Source: Vermamoeba vermiformis (taxonomy: Eukaryota > Tubulinea > Echinamoebida). From it: a stretch of DNA of 64,000 bases. This document shows, in pieces, positions 1 through 14,110 of this stretch. Where the stretch lies: contig JBEWZL010000236.1 of the NCBI GenBank assembly GCA_045837725.1, positions 342,266 through 406,265 of the forward strand, written 5' to 3'. The notes under the pieces were generated by a model. That model was not told the DNA's origin and searched no databases. It was given only the letters and a program-made list of their open reading frames with translations. Each line of letters begins with the position of its first letter. Within the stretch, counting starts at the first letter, position 1. The position numbers and the translations under genes are program-made.

Positions 1-44
1 AATAGTTTTCATCAACGAAGCAGCCGCAGCTAGACAAGAAAAAA

Positions 45-1256
45 ATGAAGAAATTAATCGAAGTTATGCTTATTAATAAGTCAATAAGATCTATTCGGTT
101 GATGGAAATGGGTAAGGCAGATCCGACCAAAACTAAATTGGATGCGTTCTTCTCGCACATGCTAGCACTTATTAAGGCAATGAAGAATATTAAAACGATC
201 GAATTATCATATTTCAACGAAGATCCAGCTATTACACGATTTTTTGAATCGTTAAAGGAGATCAACCACATCCGCCTCAAAATCCAACTTTGCAACTTCT
301 CGCTTCAAACGCTGTTGGCATACTTAACAAGCGCAAAATATCAGCCGATATTAAAATTGACTAATATGGAACAAGATTTTATTACTGAAGTGTTGCAAAA
401 TCAAGCTAAAAATGGAATATTGAAGGATCTCGTCTTGACGGACATGGAATTGACAGTAGAACAATGGAAAATATTATTAAGCCTATCAAATGTGAATAGC
501 ATCAGTTTATTAAGATGCGCGATGAGTCTCTCAACTTGGAAGCAGATCTCGGTTTTGGTCTTGGAAAACAAATTCATCAAAACCTTAGATTTCGTTGATC
601 GGACATTGACATTAGACCATTTTTCAGATTTGCTGTCAAAGAGTAAATATTTGCAAAGATTCGGCAAAAAAACGAAAGAAGACTCAGAGTCAATCGAAGA
701 CAAAGCAACTTTAACTGGCTTAGCACAAGCCTTGAAAAATAATTCAACATTGACTTATTTGGATATTAGAGGATCAAAGTGCCATTTTAAACCAGTAGCT
801 GAGATATTGACACAAAATGCAACCTTAAGAACTTTATGCGTGGATCTGGATGTGGCATGTTGTGACAGCAAAGCAAAAGGATTCTGGAAGTTTATCGATG
901 CCTTAAAAAATAACACCACATTAACGGCATTAAAATTCGATCACATTTATTATCGCAAATATAGAACTATGGGAGACGCCGAGAAAGATCCGTTCAAAGT
1001 GGATCCGCTTCAAGCATTTGCGGAAGTACTGAAAGTCAACAGAACGCTTATATACATCTCGAGATTAGAGGCAAATGAAGATTTGATTCGTAATCGCAAA
1101 GAACATGATCGTGTCAAGTGGAATTGTATTTGGTTCGTTCACATGATCAAACGAAATGCAGATCTGTTCCGGCAACTGCCAATTGAAGTGTGGCTCAATA
1201 TCATTGGTCAGTTTGGCGTGCCTGGATTGGAAAAGATTTTGTTACGGGCAGAATAA
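45..1256 (+). CDS. Leucine-rich-repeat protein (ribonuclease-inhibitor type), possibly 5'-partial
   Basis: From the first ATG this frame gives 403 residues. Repeated segments such as LAQALKNNSTLTYLDIRG, DALKNNTTLTALKF and EVLKVNRTLIYISRL are typical of the 28-29-residue ribonuclease-inhibitor class of LRR. The family usually gives curved protein-binding scaffolds; no partner can be named. The C-terminus, LFRQLPIEVWLNIIGQFG, looks like an F-box helix, which is unusual at that end. The ATG may not be the true start: an AG at bases 4-5 could be a splice acceptor, and the same frame is open from base 6, so an upstream exon may lie outside the window. A second frame is also open from base 1 to about 75. 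The gene ends about 150 bp from the convergent channel gene. A related LRR protein lies at 13.0-14.1 kb on the other strand. LRR class is fairly certain, function unknown. Confidence 0.7.
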   Translation: MKKLIEVMLINKSIRSIRLMEMGKADPTKTKLDAFFSHMLALIKAMKNIKTIELSYFNEDPAITRFFESLKEINHIRLKIQLCNFSLQTLLAYLTSAKYQPILKLTNMEQDFITEVLQNQAKNGILKDLVLTDMELTVEQWKILLSLSNVNSISLLRCAMSLSTWKQISVLVLENKFIKTLDFVDRTLTLDHFSDLLSKSKYLQRFGKKTKEDSESIEDKATLTGLAQALKNNSTLTYLDIRGSKCHFKPVAEILTQNATLRTLCVDLDVACCDSKAKGFWKFIDALKNNTTLTALKFDHIYYRKYRTMGDAEKDPFKVDPLQAFAEVLKVNRTLIYISRLEANEDLIRNRKEHDRVKWNCIWFVHMIKRNADLFRQLPIEVWLNIIGQFGVPGLEKILLRAE

Positions 1257-1404
1257 ATCCGTTATTGGCTTCTAATCAAAAATCAATCAGTTTTTTTGTG
1301 CAGAGCTATTTACCAATACGTTATTTTATACTAATAATTACATATGTACAATTATATTACAATAATTTTCATATTATATACATTTAGTACTTATTATTGT
1401 GCCA

Positions 1405-4400
1405 TTATTCATCGCTGTCGCTGCTACTCGAGTGAGATTCTTCGATCGAGATTGACTGTTGTTTTTCAATTTTTTTCGGAGTCGGCGGAACAACTACCAC
1501 TTCGGGAATTTCATGAACCGTCTTCATCGAGCTAGCCGGTGTCGGAACATTAGTGCTTTTTTCCGTGGTTGAGTAATTTGACTTTGCAGAACTTCTTCTC
1601 GATTTCTTCTTGTCGCTATTTCTGCGCTGTTCTTTGTTAATTTTTTTCTCCTTTTTCTTCGCTTTGTCTTTCTTATTCCCCGCTGTGACAGCCTCTAAAA
1701 TCAATGACAATTTTTCTTCCAAATTCGAGATCCGCTCTGCTTGTGAACTCAATTCGTTCTTAATGCCATTGACAATCATATTCACTTCTTCAACGTTGAA
1801 TTCACTGTCGGTTTCTTGCGTCCTCGGTGAGTACAAATCAGATCTGTGGAACTTTCTCTTGGATTTGCTTTGACTATTGGCCTCCTGTACTGGATCATAC
1901 GTGACACCTTCAAAAAAACAATTAAACATTGCTATAATAGTCATACCGAATACATACCAGGCATTTCTGCGAGATATTCGTTTAGATCTGATTTGCGACA
2001 CACGACGAAAAATCTGTCTTGTTCTTGCAGCACGGTGTTGTGTGACGGACACGTGTGCACATAGCCTTCTGTGGCACCTGAAATTATTGCAAAGATTAAT
2101 CATAAGGCAAGTTCGAGTTCGTTCAGTGAACGAAATTTTCATGAAGGGAATATTTGAGGAAATTTCACCTACCGTGAGTTCCAGCGCATCGATACAGTCC
2201 TAGTGGCAGCAAAACTTTCTTCCGCACTGCCCAGCGGAAAAAATCTTTGAAAGTTCTTTGTCTCTTCTTCAATTTCGCCTGCAAACAAACATTCAGCAAA
2301 AATATTTCCTTATTTGGTATAACCTGAACTTACAATGAACTCTTGTGGCATCGGAATTTGAATGACACATGAAGGCGTTGATTTTTCATAGCTGAGCATC
2401 AACTTCAAGGCAATGATAATGTCCGTATTAAAGAACAACTTGGCCGTCAAACTTTCAAAAGTAGATCCGAGCACCACACGACCAGATCCGAACGGGGCTG
2501 ATAACAACGAGTACTTTCCTTGCGTAAATTTCGTCTCCAATTCCGACAGTAGTTTGCTGCCCTGGCCTTTTTCGTGGAAAAATCGAACACTTTCTTCGTT
2601 GCCCAGCTCAACAATGACACGTGCCTTTTGCAACAACAGCTCGCGAATTGCATTCTGTTCGGTGACAGTAAAGTACGACAGAATGGCATCGCTGTCACTC
2701 GTGAATCGATCGACTACATTGCTGTCCTCCGTCGCACTCGTCTTGTCTTCACCGCTCTTCAGAATCAAAATCTGCAAATTGCCTCGTTAAAATCTATTGC
2801 CATATATAGATAAAATAATCGTGTGTACCTTGTCTGCCTTGCTAATTCCAGCGTGTTTGAGATCAAGCTGAATCATCGGTGAACCCTAAAAAGGAAATTA
2901 AATTTAGACTTTGTTAATTGCGTTCATGAATCAAATTTACCTCGATGACGTAGACTTCAGGGAAAATTCCAATTTGGACCCAATGTGCCAAGTAATCAGC
3001 GGGCAATTCGGGGATTAAAATAACGATTTGTTGGATCTTCGGCAATCGCTTGAATCTCAACGGACCAATCAGATAAAACAAGCCTTCTAATGTTGACGCA
3101 CAAATAATTAAATGGCGCTCAATACTCTCTTCGAATTCAACGCTGAATCTGTACGCCGAATTGAAATTTCGCTAAAAAAACAGAACCAGTTAGCCAGTAA
3201 GAATAAAATTTCAACATTTTTCGCGGCTTACGGGAGCAGGCGACAAATGAAACGCGTTTTGAAAAGATTCAGCTTTGTTGAGTGCCTGTGCTTGCGCAGC
3301 TGTTTCAGCTTTGAGTTCACTCTGGGACAGTCTTCTACGCAATGGGCCATTGCTGTCCACCAACGGCTCTTTGAGAAGCGAATTCCTCTCCTTAACGCCC
3401 TCTAAATTACCCGAGGCTGTCAACGTCGCTGAGGCCGTAATCCTGAACATCAAAATGACATCAATACCAAATATGGAAATCTGTGAACATCAGGGTGACT
3501 TACACTTTAATGTCCGAGGCGGTGGGAGCAGTCAAAGAATCCATTTCCACGGCTTTCATTGTCGTAGGAGCTACGCTCAACAACGCCGTAGCTTTTCTTC
3601 GCACCAAAGTTCTGGGCGTAGATTTGTCCAATTGTTCGCCCGTTCTATCCAAGACAATCGACAACGCTCTCTTCCAATCAGCTGAGGTTGATTTTTTCAC
3701 GGAATCAGGGTACGCGTCTTCGTAATCGTGCGTGAGTCGCTTCACTTCGCCAATGTCTATTTCGGGGAATGTTTGACACTCGGCAATGTTGTCTGCTGCA
3801 TTGTACGAGTCGAGAATAATGAACACGGAGTCTGTGCTCACTAATGTCGTGGAATACGGGAACAGCTCCATAATGTCATTTTCACGACGAATAGCAAACA
3901 TGATCGCATTGTACTCGTAGTATATTGCCTTAAATGGTGTCAAAATCAAGAGTGCCTATATTAATAACGAATTATCACTTACTTCAGCTGCCTCATCAAA
4001 TCTCTTGCCAACAAAACATTCGGGCAATCGCATTCTAAATATTCCGTGCTCTTTGCTCTTGGCTACAATGACCGAAGTTAAACCGTATTATTCCGCACGA
4101 GAATGCATAATACGTACTGTAATCCTCTTGCCATCTGCCCTGGTAGTTCTTTTGTTGCAGCTTTGCAAGTGAGATCAAATCGTTCAAAAATGTGCTCATG
4201 CCAGGGAACAAAACATTGGCACCGATCAAACTCTGTAGATACATTTCGTTAAATAACCTTATTCTCGGGATTATAGAATCGTTAACTTACAAAATTGAGC
4301 TCTTTCATGCACACAATGTTCGTGATACCCTCACGGCGTAATTGGACCTAAGTCAAAAAATTAGTTTTGGGTAAGCGATCTCGTGGGCAATTTTCCCGCA

Positions 4401-6439
4401 CGTACTTTACTCTCAGGGTTGATAATTTGCACGAATATCTCGAGTGACGAGCTGAACCTCTTGGCAGCAATGGCTTGCAAAATAACTGACTTGTCTTCTT
4501 CCGCACTGTTCGCGTACTTGTTGCAGAACACGAACACTGCATGAGCCTTATGCGCCGCTGCTCGAATCAAATCTTCTTCGACCTAACACGATCAGTAAAA
4601 TTAGTATATTTAATACATTTTGAATAACAGTTTGTAATTTCTCAGCCAGATCCAGTCCCGGCAAAAAAGAAAAGATGTGAAATTTGGTGTTCTTACGAGA
4701 GGATTTCCACGCAAATAAGTGACGCGCTTGCCCTCAGGTACAGCGTTACGAATCAACGATTTCATGGCCGGTGAAGGCTTGTCAGGGCCTAGAATGACCA
4801 AGTCGATCGCTGCTTTGACCCACGTCTCTGAGAACAATTCGTTCAAGAACTGTCGTAACTTTGACTCCGTTACGAATCCCGTTACTATCAAATGAATTGC
4901 ATCGTTTGGCTTGTAAGATCCGTCGTAGACTGGAAATTAATTCGATTGTTAACACACTGGCTATTACCGAATTAGGAAAAATAATTAATACCTGATATTT
5001 GCGAGAGAAGTCCCAGTAGTGATGAAGTTTGAATAGGGATCAAAATGAAAGTCCTAACATGAAAGAATGAGATCAGATCTGTGTACATAAAGTGCCCTAT
5101 ATTGACTTACACAATGATCAATAGCATGAGCAATACTCGCCCTAATTCAGTCACTGGTGAAACGTCTCCATATCCCACGGTGGCTACAGTCTAATCAATA
5201 GCGGTCAAAGAAAATTGCCTGTCTGCAACGAAGGTAATTTTTAATTCTAAATATGGAAATGCGTGTTAAAAAGGATACGACCACGACCATGTATAATGCA
5301 TTTTGCCATTGCTGTATAGTGTCATTGTACTCGACTGTTATAAAAAACGTAGGTAAGCATTGGAACACCCGGGGAATAGTTTTTACGGTACTTACGCTCC
5401 ACTTCGTATAGAAGGCCAGTTGCTACAAACACTATACATAATACTGAAAAGCCTATCGTAAGAATCTTCTGTTTGATTTCTAAGTACAAGTTGTTAGAAG
5501 ATGCGGATTTGGTAAACTTGCATCTATTATACCTGAGATGGGAAACTTCAACGCTCGGTATAACCTGAATATTCGGAATGTAGCAAGACCTGTGCAGGCA
5601 GCAAAATTAAATCGGATTTAAAATTTAGGTGTTGCGTACCAGCAAGAAATCGAAATCCCAAGTTGCTATCTAAAACTTTCGCATCCGGTGGTACAAAAGT
5701 TGGAATAATAGTGATATAATCAATCCATGATGACCATGCTATGAGGTAGCGCCCTCTAAAGTCATCAATAAGCAAAATTAGAAAAAGTAAACAAATCCGA
5801 ATTTAGATGTGGCAATGATTAGTCTGTAGTCTGATAGTCATAAAGTATATCATGATTACGTACCGTTTTTCCGCTAAGAATAGATCAAAAAAGAAGTATA
5901 ACGTCAAAATTGAAGCAAAGGAAATGTCGATATAAAACAGGATGAAACGGATACTCAAGTCGTCTTCGAAATACGTTCCAATCACCCAACTGACAATAAA
6001 TAAGAAACTAATAATAACTTGCACGATGGCCTATGAACAAAAATTAGTTAAGAGGTTGCCAACGCTAAATTCAGATTCGAATTTTAATTAAAATTTTAAA
6101 AATCGTATTTTATCATCTTACCAAGTATAGATTAGTTTTCGACACTAATAGTCCAAGCCTAACTCGCTTTCGAAGTGATTGGTTTTTCCTCGTCGGATTT
6201 ATTTTTTCCGGTAGTACATCCTGCGCGCTTGAGCTTCTTGGGGAATGAATACCGGCCATTCTGGCAACGGATCTCTTAATACCCTCACCAGCATTACGTC
6301 CCCATAAATAATCATCTTCTAAGGAATGAACTTCTAACGAATTATTATTGCCTCCTCTGGATGAAGCCTCTTGCTGTCGCGCTTCTTCTCTTCGTTCTGC
6401 CGCAGCGAGATGTGTCCCGAGCGATAGACGCGCTGACAT
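1405..6439 (-). CDS. Slo/BK-family potassium channel alpha subunit (RCK-gated), multi-exon
   Basis: A many-exon gene on the minus strand. The N-terminal exon (6122-6439) is hydrophilic and Ser/Arg-rich. It is followed by S1 (IISFLFIVSWVIGTYF), S2, S3 (near 5700), an S4 with basic residues every third position (FRIFRLYRALKF, near 5560), S5 (near 5440), a pore exon coding TVATVGYGD (selectivity-filter bases 5164-5181), and S6. Downstream exons give two RCK-like cytosolic domains: the first from LIVTGFVTESKLRQFLNEL near 4880, the second from HLIICASTLEGLFYLIG near 3100. The last exon (1405 to about 1909) is a charged tail with lysine runs and a short heptad stretch. Known for the family: tetrameric K+ channels opened by voltage and intracellular ions. 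I found no acidic calcium bowl and no extra S0 helix, so Slo2-like gating by another ion is possible. The start is the ATG at 6439. Exon joins are by eye; family assignment is strong. Confidence 0.85.
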
Positions 6440-7417
6440 TTAAGCGAGTCCAATGTGAGTCAGCTGTGGTCTGCTCCAGATAAAAGCGAATTGATTTGAG
6501 CGGATGGCGGTAAAAATTTTGAAGCATTACAAGTGCTTCATTTTCTAGCAAGTCATCGGATTTCGGACAGATAATATTACAAGTTTTGAAGAACGCAGAA
6601 TTATTCGAAAAAGAGCTTCGAATTATTTTCAACGAACTTCGGATGTGCTCCAAAAATAGTCAATTTTATTCATAAATTTTGCACTATCGCAAATGTTTAC
6701 AATTCCATCACCTGTCAAAATGGGCTAATTTCAAATGGTTCCCGAACTCATTTCACGCCACACCGTAATTATTACAACAAATTTTGACTTCCTCTTGATG
6801 AATAATTATTTTCGCTTCGTGCACTATTTAATATACTATTGTTCTCGCATTCTTCATACAACTCGATTTTGGGAAAACAACAAATGTTGCGCACTCTCCC
6901 GACCCCCTAGGCACGCATCATATCAACCCCAAGGCAAGAATGCTGGGGATGGCCCGGAGTATTAGGAAAGTCCCACGTGACAGGGGCGCGGACGAGCGCC
7001 GACATTTTAGTTGTAGCGGAAAAAATTGGGTTGTATGAATTTGAATGCGCAGAACAATAGTTCTAATGTGTGGACTGTTGTGTCCACTTGCTGTACAAAA
7101 ATCAAGTTTGTGTGCGTGCACGAGTTTGTACAAGACGGGACCAAAAGCACGCACACAAGAGGTCCCGCGACTGAACATCATTTTTGGTTATTTTTCAGCT
7201 CAAACAACAGCAGCACTAGCGTAACAATTTTGTTCGTAAGTATTTAAGAGGATCTTAGCTGCGACATTTCGGATTTAGTGAAACGTAATTTCTAAAATTT
7301 TACGAATATTCATTTTAAACGAGATTCAAAACGCCTAAATATTCTTTATCATAATTTTTAAAGATTTAACCACCTCTATCCAAGCTAATCCACTAAATCC
7401 GCACAGTTAATTTAACG
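6440..7417. other. Intergenic region between divergent channel and F-box/SPRY genes
   Basis: About 980 bp between two divergently transcribed genes, so it probably holds both promoters. Short open frames occur but none resembles a known protein. The stretch 7320-7417 is AT-rich and directly precedes the ATG at 7418. No clear TATA box or RNA gene was seen. Confidence 0.5.
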
Positions 7418-10153
7418 ATGGGCCAAAGCGAGACGAAACCCATCTCCACGGAAGCTCTAATGGATATGCTTCCTAACGAGGCTATTCTAGAAGTCTTGAA
7501 GCATCTCAGCATCAGCGATCTCAAGTGTACGTTACTCATAATTTATTTTCGAATTTATCGCTAATATTTTGATTTATTACAGTAAATATCGCCCGCGTAT
7601 CAAAAAGATTTTTCAAAATTAGCAAAGAAAAATTATTGCGCCAAAGCTGCATGGATGTAATTTGCAAGTCGGGTAACATTGACAGAAATGAAGCCTTGGC
7701 CTTCTCTGAAATCTACAATGTGTACGTCCTATATTCTTGATCAATTTTTTATTAATTAGTATCATAGGGACTTCCATAAAGTCAAATTTATGAAGGACAA
7801 AGTGGAGGCAGAGTTGGAACGCAAACGAGTTTTTGATTCCTTATTCTCCAAATTAGGAAAGATTAAGCAACCTTATATTAACCTCGTCCATGGAATCAAA
7901 ATTGAGGAATTAAACAAAGCTTTGAGCGATGAGAAAGGTAATCACTAAATAAAATTAATATTGTGGATCTGACATTTAATTGTCCTTATTTAGACATTGA
8001 ATTGTTCAAAAACAATTTCGGGTGCCATTACCTCACCGTAGCCTACTGCAAGGCAAGATTTAAAGAAGATCAAAAGCTGTTATTAGAACTGATGCACAAA
8101 GTCAAGCCGCGCGATCAACTCGAGCTGATGGGAGTCATTACACCGCTCATGCGCGACGTTGAAAATCCAAGCGTAGAAGTGCGCGTTAAAGCTATTCAAA
8201 CATTCGTTGTATTTTTCCAACCTCTCAGCGCCGTCATCATCAAACTTGGTTTGATCCCGAAGTTGATGGATCTGTTCACCACGAAGCAACCCGCCGCACT
8301 GAAGGGTGCCGTAGGTTCATTAATGGCCAAGCTTTCAGGCAGTAAGTAGCGGGCTCCTTATAATATCTTGGTTTGCATCGTAACTGATCAGTGATCTTTT
8401 TGTAGGTGCTACTCAGGAGTTCTTGGAACAAAGAGGTCTTGAAAGATTAAGAACGTGCTTTGAGGAGCGCTTGGAGGCCTCTGTCGAATCTGACAAGAGC
8501 TACGCAGAGATCATTTTCAACTGCCACGAAGCAGGTACTTTACGCGTCTCAATGTCAACTCTTCTGCGTTTTTTGGCGATAATTTGATTTTATACGGCCC
8601 GCAGACGCTCTTTATTGTCATACTATAGATAACTAATGTCATATATAGTGCTCAAGGACGAGGCAAATTGGCCCAAGTATGACACGTTCCTTCAGAAGTC
8701 ATTGGCCCGTGACGCGTTCTGCGTGTACACCTCATGGGCTTTGGTATATATGGAATATCTCAAGGGCGAGCCTAGTGAAGCGACAGTACGTCACAGTGCC
8801 TCACAGGTGCGCGGACCTGGCGAGCATGCCTCGAAACGTACGTCACGCAGTACTATTTACTCAATTTTAATTCGTAATATCAAAAGACCTCAAGCACACA
8901 TTCGAAGCGATGCTGTCGAAGTTTGATCACCCCGAGAACGAGCTCATTATGCCTGCTAAGAAGACATTCGCCAAGATGATGTCCATGTTCGAAAGCACAC
9001 GTAAGTTTTATCTTCCTCTTGCCTAGTGTTTAAAACCGTTACTTAACTGTCATCCGTGTGACCCATAGACATGAGCTCATTGCGCCCTTTGTTGCGTGGA
9101 GAGTTGACGCGTGACATTTTCTTGCAAGTAGTCGACATGTTGGGACAAGCCGTGACCAAGGGTATGACTTAGTCTGCAGTCTCACGTCCAAGTGCACATT
9201 ACTAACAACGTGTAGATGGTGTCGACGCTACCGAGCTGGGCAATGTGTGCGCCTTGTTGGCTGAAGCGCGTGCCACATTCAATGACAAACAATGTGCCTT
9301 CTGGTTCAACTGGTTGCTCGAGAAGATCAACACCGGAGGTAACAAGCGCATTACATAATCTATTCATAGTAACATACTAACTGTTAGATAGATGTAAAAC
9401 AACGAGCCTTCAGTGTGGATCCGAACTTGATGTTCTACGAGCAAGAAGTCGCTTTTGGCAATCACTCGCCATTCGACGGAAGAATCATGACGCACGCTTA
9501 TATTACTTCGGGCAAGTGGTACTTTGAAGTTAAAGTCTTGGGTGCTCCCAACAAGGTCACTGTGGGCTGGGCCAAGTAAGCAATTACGACACTTTGGATC
9601 ACGTATGCACAAAGCTAACTCTCATTTAGTATTGAGCTCAACCCTCCCATTACCTATTCTATGACTTGCCCTCTTAAAGAAGCTGACCACGAAATCGTTA
9701 TTGGCTGCTTCATTGACATGGAGAAGCGAGAAATTTCTTACGCGATCGACGGCGAAAAGCAAGACCAGAAGTACCAAATGGATATTATTAACGTCAAATA
9801 CGCACCTTATATTAGACTCGGACCTGGTGGCGAATGCCAGGTAATACATCTTGACCGTTCCTTTTTTTAGGTCGGATTCTTACTTAACTTCTTCTCATTA
9901 GGTTAACTTTGGCCGAGATGCCTTCGTTCATCCTCAAGCAGACATGCGCGCCTTCAATCAAAACGTCATTACCTTCGAGAAGTTGCTGTACAAGAAGATC
10001 GAATCCATCGCCGCCGAGATGCAGCAGTTGCGAGTTGACTTGGAGGCTTCAATTGACGGTGTCGAAGAGCGGTTGGCTAGCAAAATATCAAAGGTCTCAG
10101 ACCGCGTTAGCGACTTGTCTCGCCGCGTGGACAGCATTCCTAGGCAGCAATAA
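7418..10153 (+). CDS. F-box, helical-repeat and SPRY domain protein with C-terminal coiled coil
   Basis: Exons can be joined in phase across introns of about 45-110 nt. Exon ends: 7526/7583, 7721/7768, 7937/7994, 8341/8406, 8534/8649, 8837/8887, 9000/9069, 9161/9216, 9338/9392, 9575/9630, 9840/9902. The protein starts MGQSETK, which fits the N-myristoylation pattern (Gly2, Thr6, Lys7). An F-box follows (LPNEAILEVLKHLSISDLK...VSKRFFKIS), then a long helical region that looks armadillo/HEAT-like (IQTFVVFFQPLSAVIIKLGL), then a SPRY domain (residues from PFDGRIMTHAYI and KWYFEVKVLG through YAPYIRLGPGG), then about 60 residues of heptad coiled coil. Known: F-box proteins recruit substrates to SCF ubiquitin ligases and SPRY binds peptides. 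Inferred: a membrane-tethered, possibly oligomeric substrate receptor. One exon contains an optional 21-nt in-phase segment (8786-8806). Domain calls are confident, the combination is unfamiliar to me. Confidence 0.82.
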
Positions 10154-10954
10154 ATTTTTAATTTAAGCACCGATCCCAACAACACCTTTGTAGTTTCGTG
10201 CTAGTCTTATAATCAACCCCTGTGCATTGATTATAAACGTCAATTGGTTCGCAGCGTCAAAGGTTTGCGTTGTGGTAAGACTAAGATCGAACCGTTTGTT
10301 TAAATTTTATTTTTGTAATCCATTAGGGTAGCTTGTATCTTGACAATTATGGCAAAAAATTGCTTCAATATAATTTCACTTTTAAAATTAATTTGCTTCG
10401 GAGGACCTTTTTTCATGTTTTACCCGAATTTCAGAGAGGCGCGCACGGGAACTGGATCGTCTTCTGAAATGCTTCAAAGACTAACTACATGAATTAGTAT
10501 GCTGACAGAACCGTCTAAACCAGCTTGCATGGAGTAGACATTGCACAATGGAGCAATCCGTTCGAGTCAAAAGATCCGGAGGTGCGCACACGTCGGAACG
10601 TAGATTACCGCGAGTGGATATATGGCCGTTACAGAGCCTAAATTACTAACTATGTGCTAATGTAACGTTACCGAAGCGAATGGAATCGATTGATCTAGTA
10701 AGACTAAGCTAGTCGCATGGTATCTGTTGCAGCCAGAGAACGAGTGGTGTTTGGACAAAATAGGAATTGGCTCAAATTCGCGTAAATTATGAAAACAAAT
10801 TACCGAACCACGAGTACAATTCACGACGCACCGTTCACCAAGACTCGCGAAATTTCACCCCACGTGGTTTCGAAGATAAATAGCCCACGCTGCGTGCTTT
10901 TCTTTCAATCAACAAAACAACACCACAACACAAGCTACTTAATACTAATCAAAT
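10154..10954. promoter_or_regulatory. Actin upstream region
   Basis: About 800 bp without a supported gene between the SPRY gene and actin. A TATA-like run (GATAAATAG) lies near 10877, about 75 bp before the actin ATG, and pyrimidine/A-rich leader sequence follows. I infer the actin promoter and 5' UTR lie here. No CArG box was recognised. Confidence 0.4.
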
Positions 10955-12205
<1,251 letters not shown>

Positions 12206-13004
12206 ACGGCCAATCAGCACCGACCTCTTGTTCATAGCTTTTGTTCATAGTTTGTAGTTAGTTTTATCCCGTAGAATTTTATAGCTATGTAGTTATTTGT
12301 GAATAAAGATAGTTTATGCCCAATACAATTTCCCGTGGTGAGCGCCCAGCCTATTATCGTATAGAAACCGACCGAACGCAGAATCTTTTCTACAAGAACA
12401 ACGTCCAGAATACTCATAATGATTAAATCGCTCCTTGTGACTTTATTGCTATTTAATACATCGTTGCTAGTACTGCTCTGGTGACGCGAATGAAGGCATC
12501 TGAGGAGTGAATTAGTAAGGTGTCGATGAGTGTGGCAATGGTAGTAAGAAAATACGAATGATCTGTATCAGTGAACAAGCGTTTAAATCTGTCATTAATG
12601 ATCAGACGATGTCAGCTCTTCCAAAACTGCGCTTATTACGGTCATCAAAACAGATCCAGAAAACAAAAACATTTGAACGTGGTTCAGAATTACCTTCATG
12701 GTGCTGCCTCTTCAAAAGAGTATGGATTGCTTCATTATGATAATTAACGTGCCACCGATCGTTATTTATTATCACTTGTAATGAAATTTCGGAAGATTCA
12801 CATTGCCGCTGCGCACGGGTCAGGCCTTTCCGAACATATTCGCAACTACAACGTACACACGCGCTTGTTACGCTTCCTAATGCTTTACTTTTGTTCTGGG
12901 GTCTTTCCTCGAATCCAAATAGAAAAATATTGCTGATGTCAATAATCTTTTATTCATACATACATTGAGACAGGATGCGCCTCCACTACCGAAGTATTAT
13001 TGTT
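12206..13004. other. Intergenic region downstream of actin
   Basis: About 800 bp between convergent actin and LRR genes. The actin 3' UTR probably ends after the AATAAA at about 12302. A 60-codon frame at 12558-12740 has no recognisable features and I do not call it a gene. Confidence 0.5.
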
Positions 13005-14100
13005 TTAAATCTTATCCTCTTCCTTAGGACCATATAGAACAAATTCTACGAGCTGTTCTCTCGATATTTTCGTTTCTTTGAGCTCTGATTGTCTCTTAGT
13101 GTACTGCCAAATACGACTGATATGCATGTGATTTAGAAAAAGATTATTTTTGCTGTCGTATTTATCCTGAGACAAGTATAGAATGGCTGGTACCAATGAC
13201 TCTTCGGTGATCAATGATACGAAGTTCGAATAAAATAGTGTTTTTGCAACCACATACATTCTAGTCATACGTTTTTTTCGTAGTTCATTGTCGCGGCACA
13301 TTTTTGATATTTCGGGATAAAAATGGTATCTCGAATCAGCCCATTCCCACGAACAATTCATATCTTCGATCATCGGGTTTTGTTGGATCCATCGTTCAAT
13401 GAACCGTTGAGTCTCTAAATCTTCATAAACATCGAAATTATCTCGAACGTTAATTTTTTTCAACATTAATCTTGGAGCGTTTTGCCAAGCCATAAGTAGT
13501 GCTTTGAAACCATCGACTGTCATCTTATTACCCTCCAAATTAATAGATTTTAGTCTAATTTTGCTACCCTGACTCCAAGCCTCGGATAATTTAAGTATTT
13601 TTGCGTCATCTAGTCCCGCGTAATAGAGTCTCAATTCGACCAATCGCTCGTTCTCTTTTAAACCTTCAACCAGATTGACCATATGATCCATAGTGAGACG
13701 CGCGTCTCTAATTCGACTGGTCGTCATATCAATCGTCAAATGAGTCAAACTAGTAATGTTGGCCAAAAAAGTGATGCTTTTCGGGATCGATCCGACAATC
13801 GGCAATTTTGATAGAATATTTGCATGCGCGGTAGCCTCGAATACAGCCTGTATTAAATCAATCGATTTGTCTGACTTGATGGTAATGGATTTAATCGTCT
13901 TATTGTTCCGCAGTGCTTTTGCCAGATGTGGGATCGCATCCCGATCGAACTTTCCGTCCTCGATTTGAAGCTCATATAAATCAGTGCTATTCGATAGATA
14001 TTCCATAAGAGCCTTCGAGGTGTCTTTATGCGCGGAGATGCTGCGTATACCGAGTTGACGTCCGTAGTCCAATCTAGTCGCATAAATATTTCGCAGTCGA
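13005..14100 (-). CDS. Leucine-rich-repeat protein, 5' end unresolved
   Basis: The main exon encodes about 365 residues with LRR-like units of the ribonuclease-inhibitor class (HLAKALRNNKTIKSITIK, NLVEGLKENERLVELRL, LKSINLEGNKMTVDGF). It is the same broad type as the protein at 45-1256, though the two are not close copies. The exon is open past the first in-frame TTG at 14072 up to a splice acceptor (TTGTTACAG, 14110-14101), adding RLRNIYATRL. No ATG precedes the repeats in this exon, so a short upstream exon must supply the start; I could not place it in 14110-14220. The C-terminal 110 residues are not repeat-like and hold no recognisable domain. Likely a protein-binding scaffold; no pathway can be assigned. 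Confidence 0.65.
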
Positions 14101-14110
14101 CTGTAACAAT

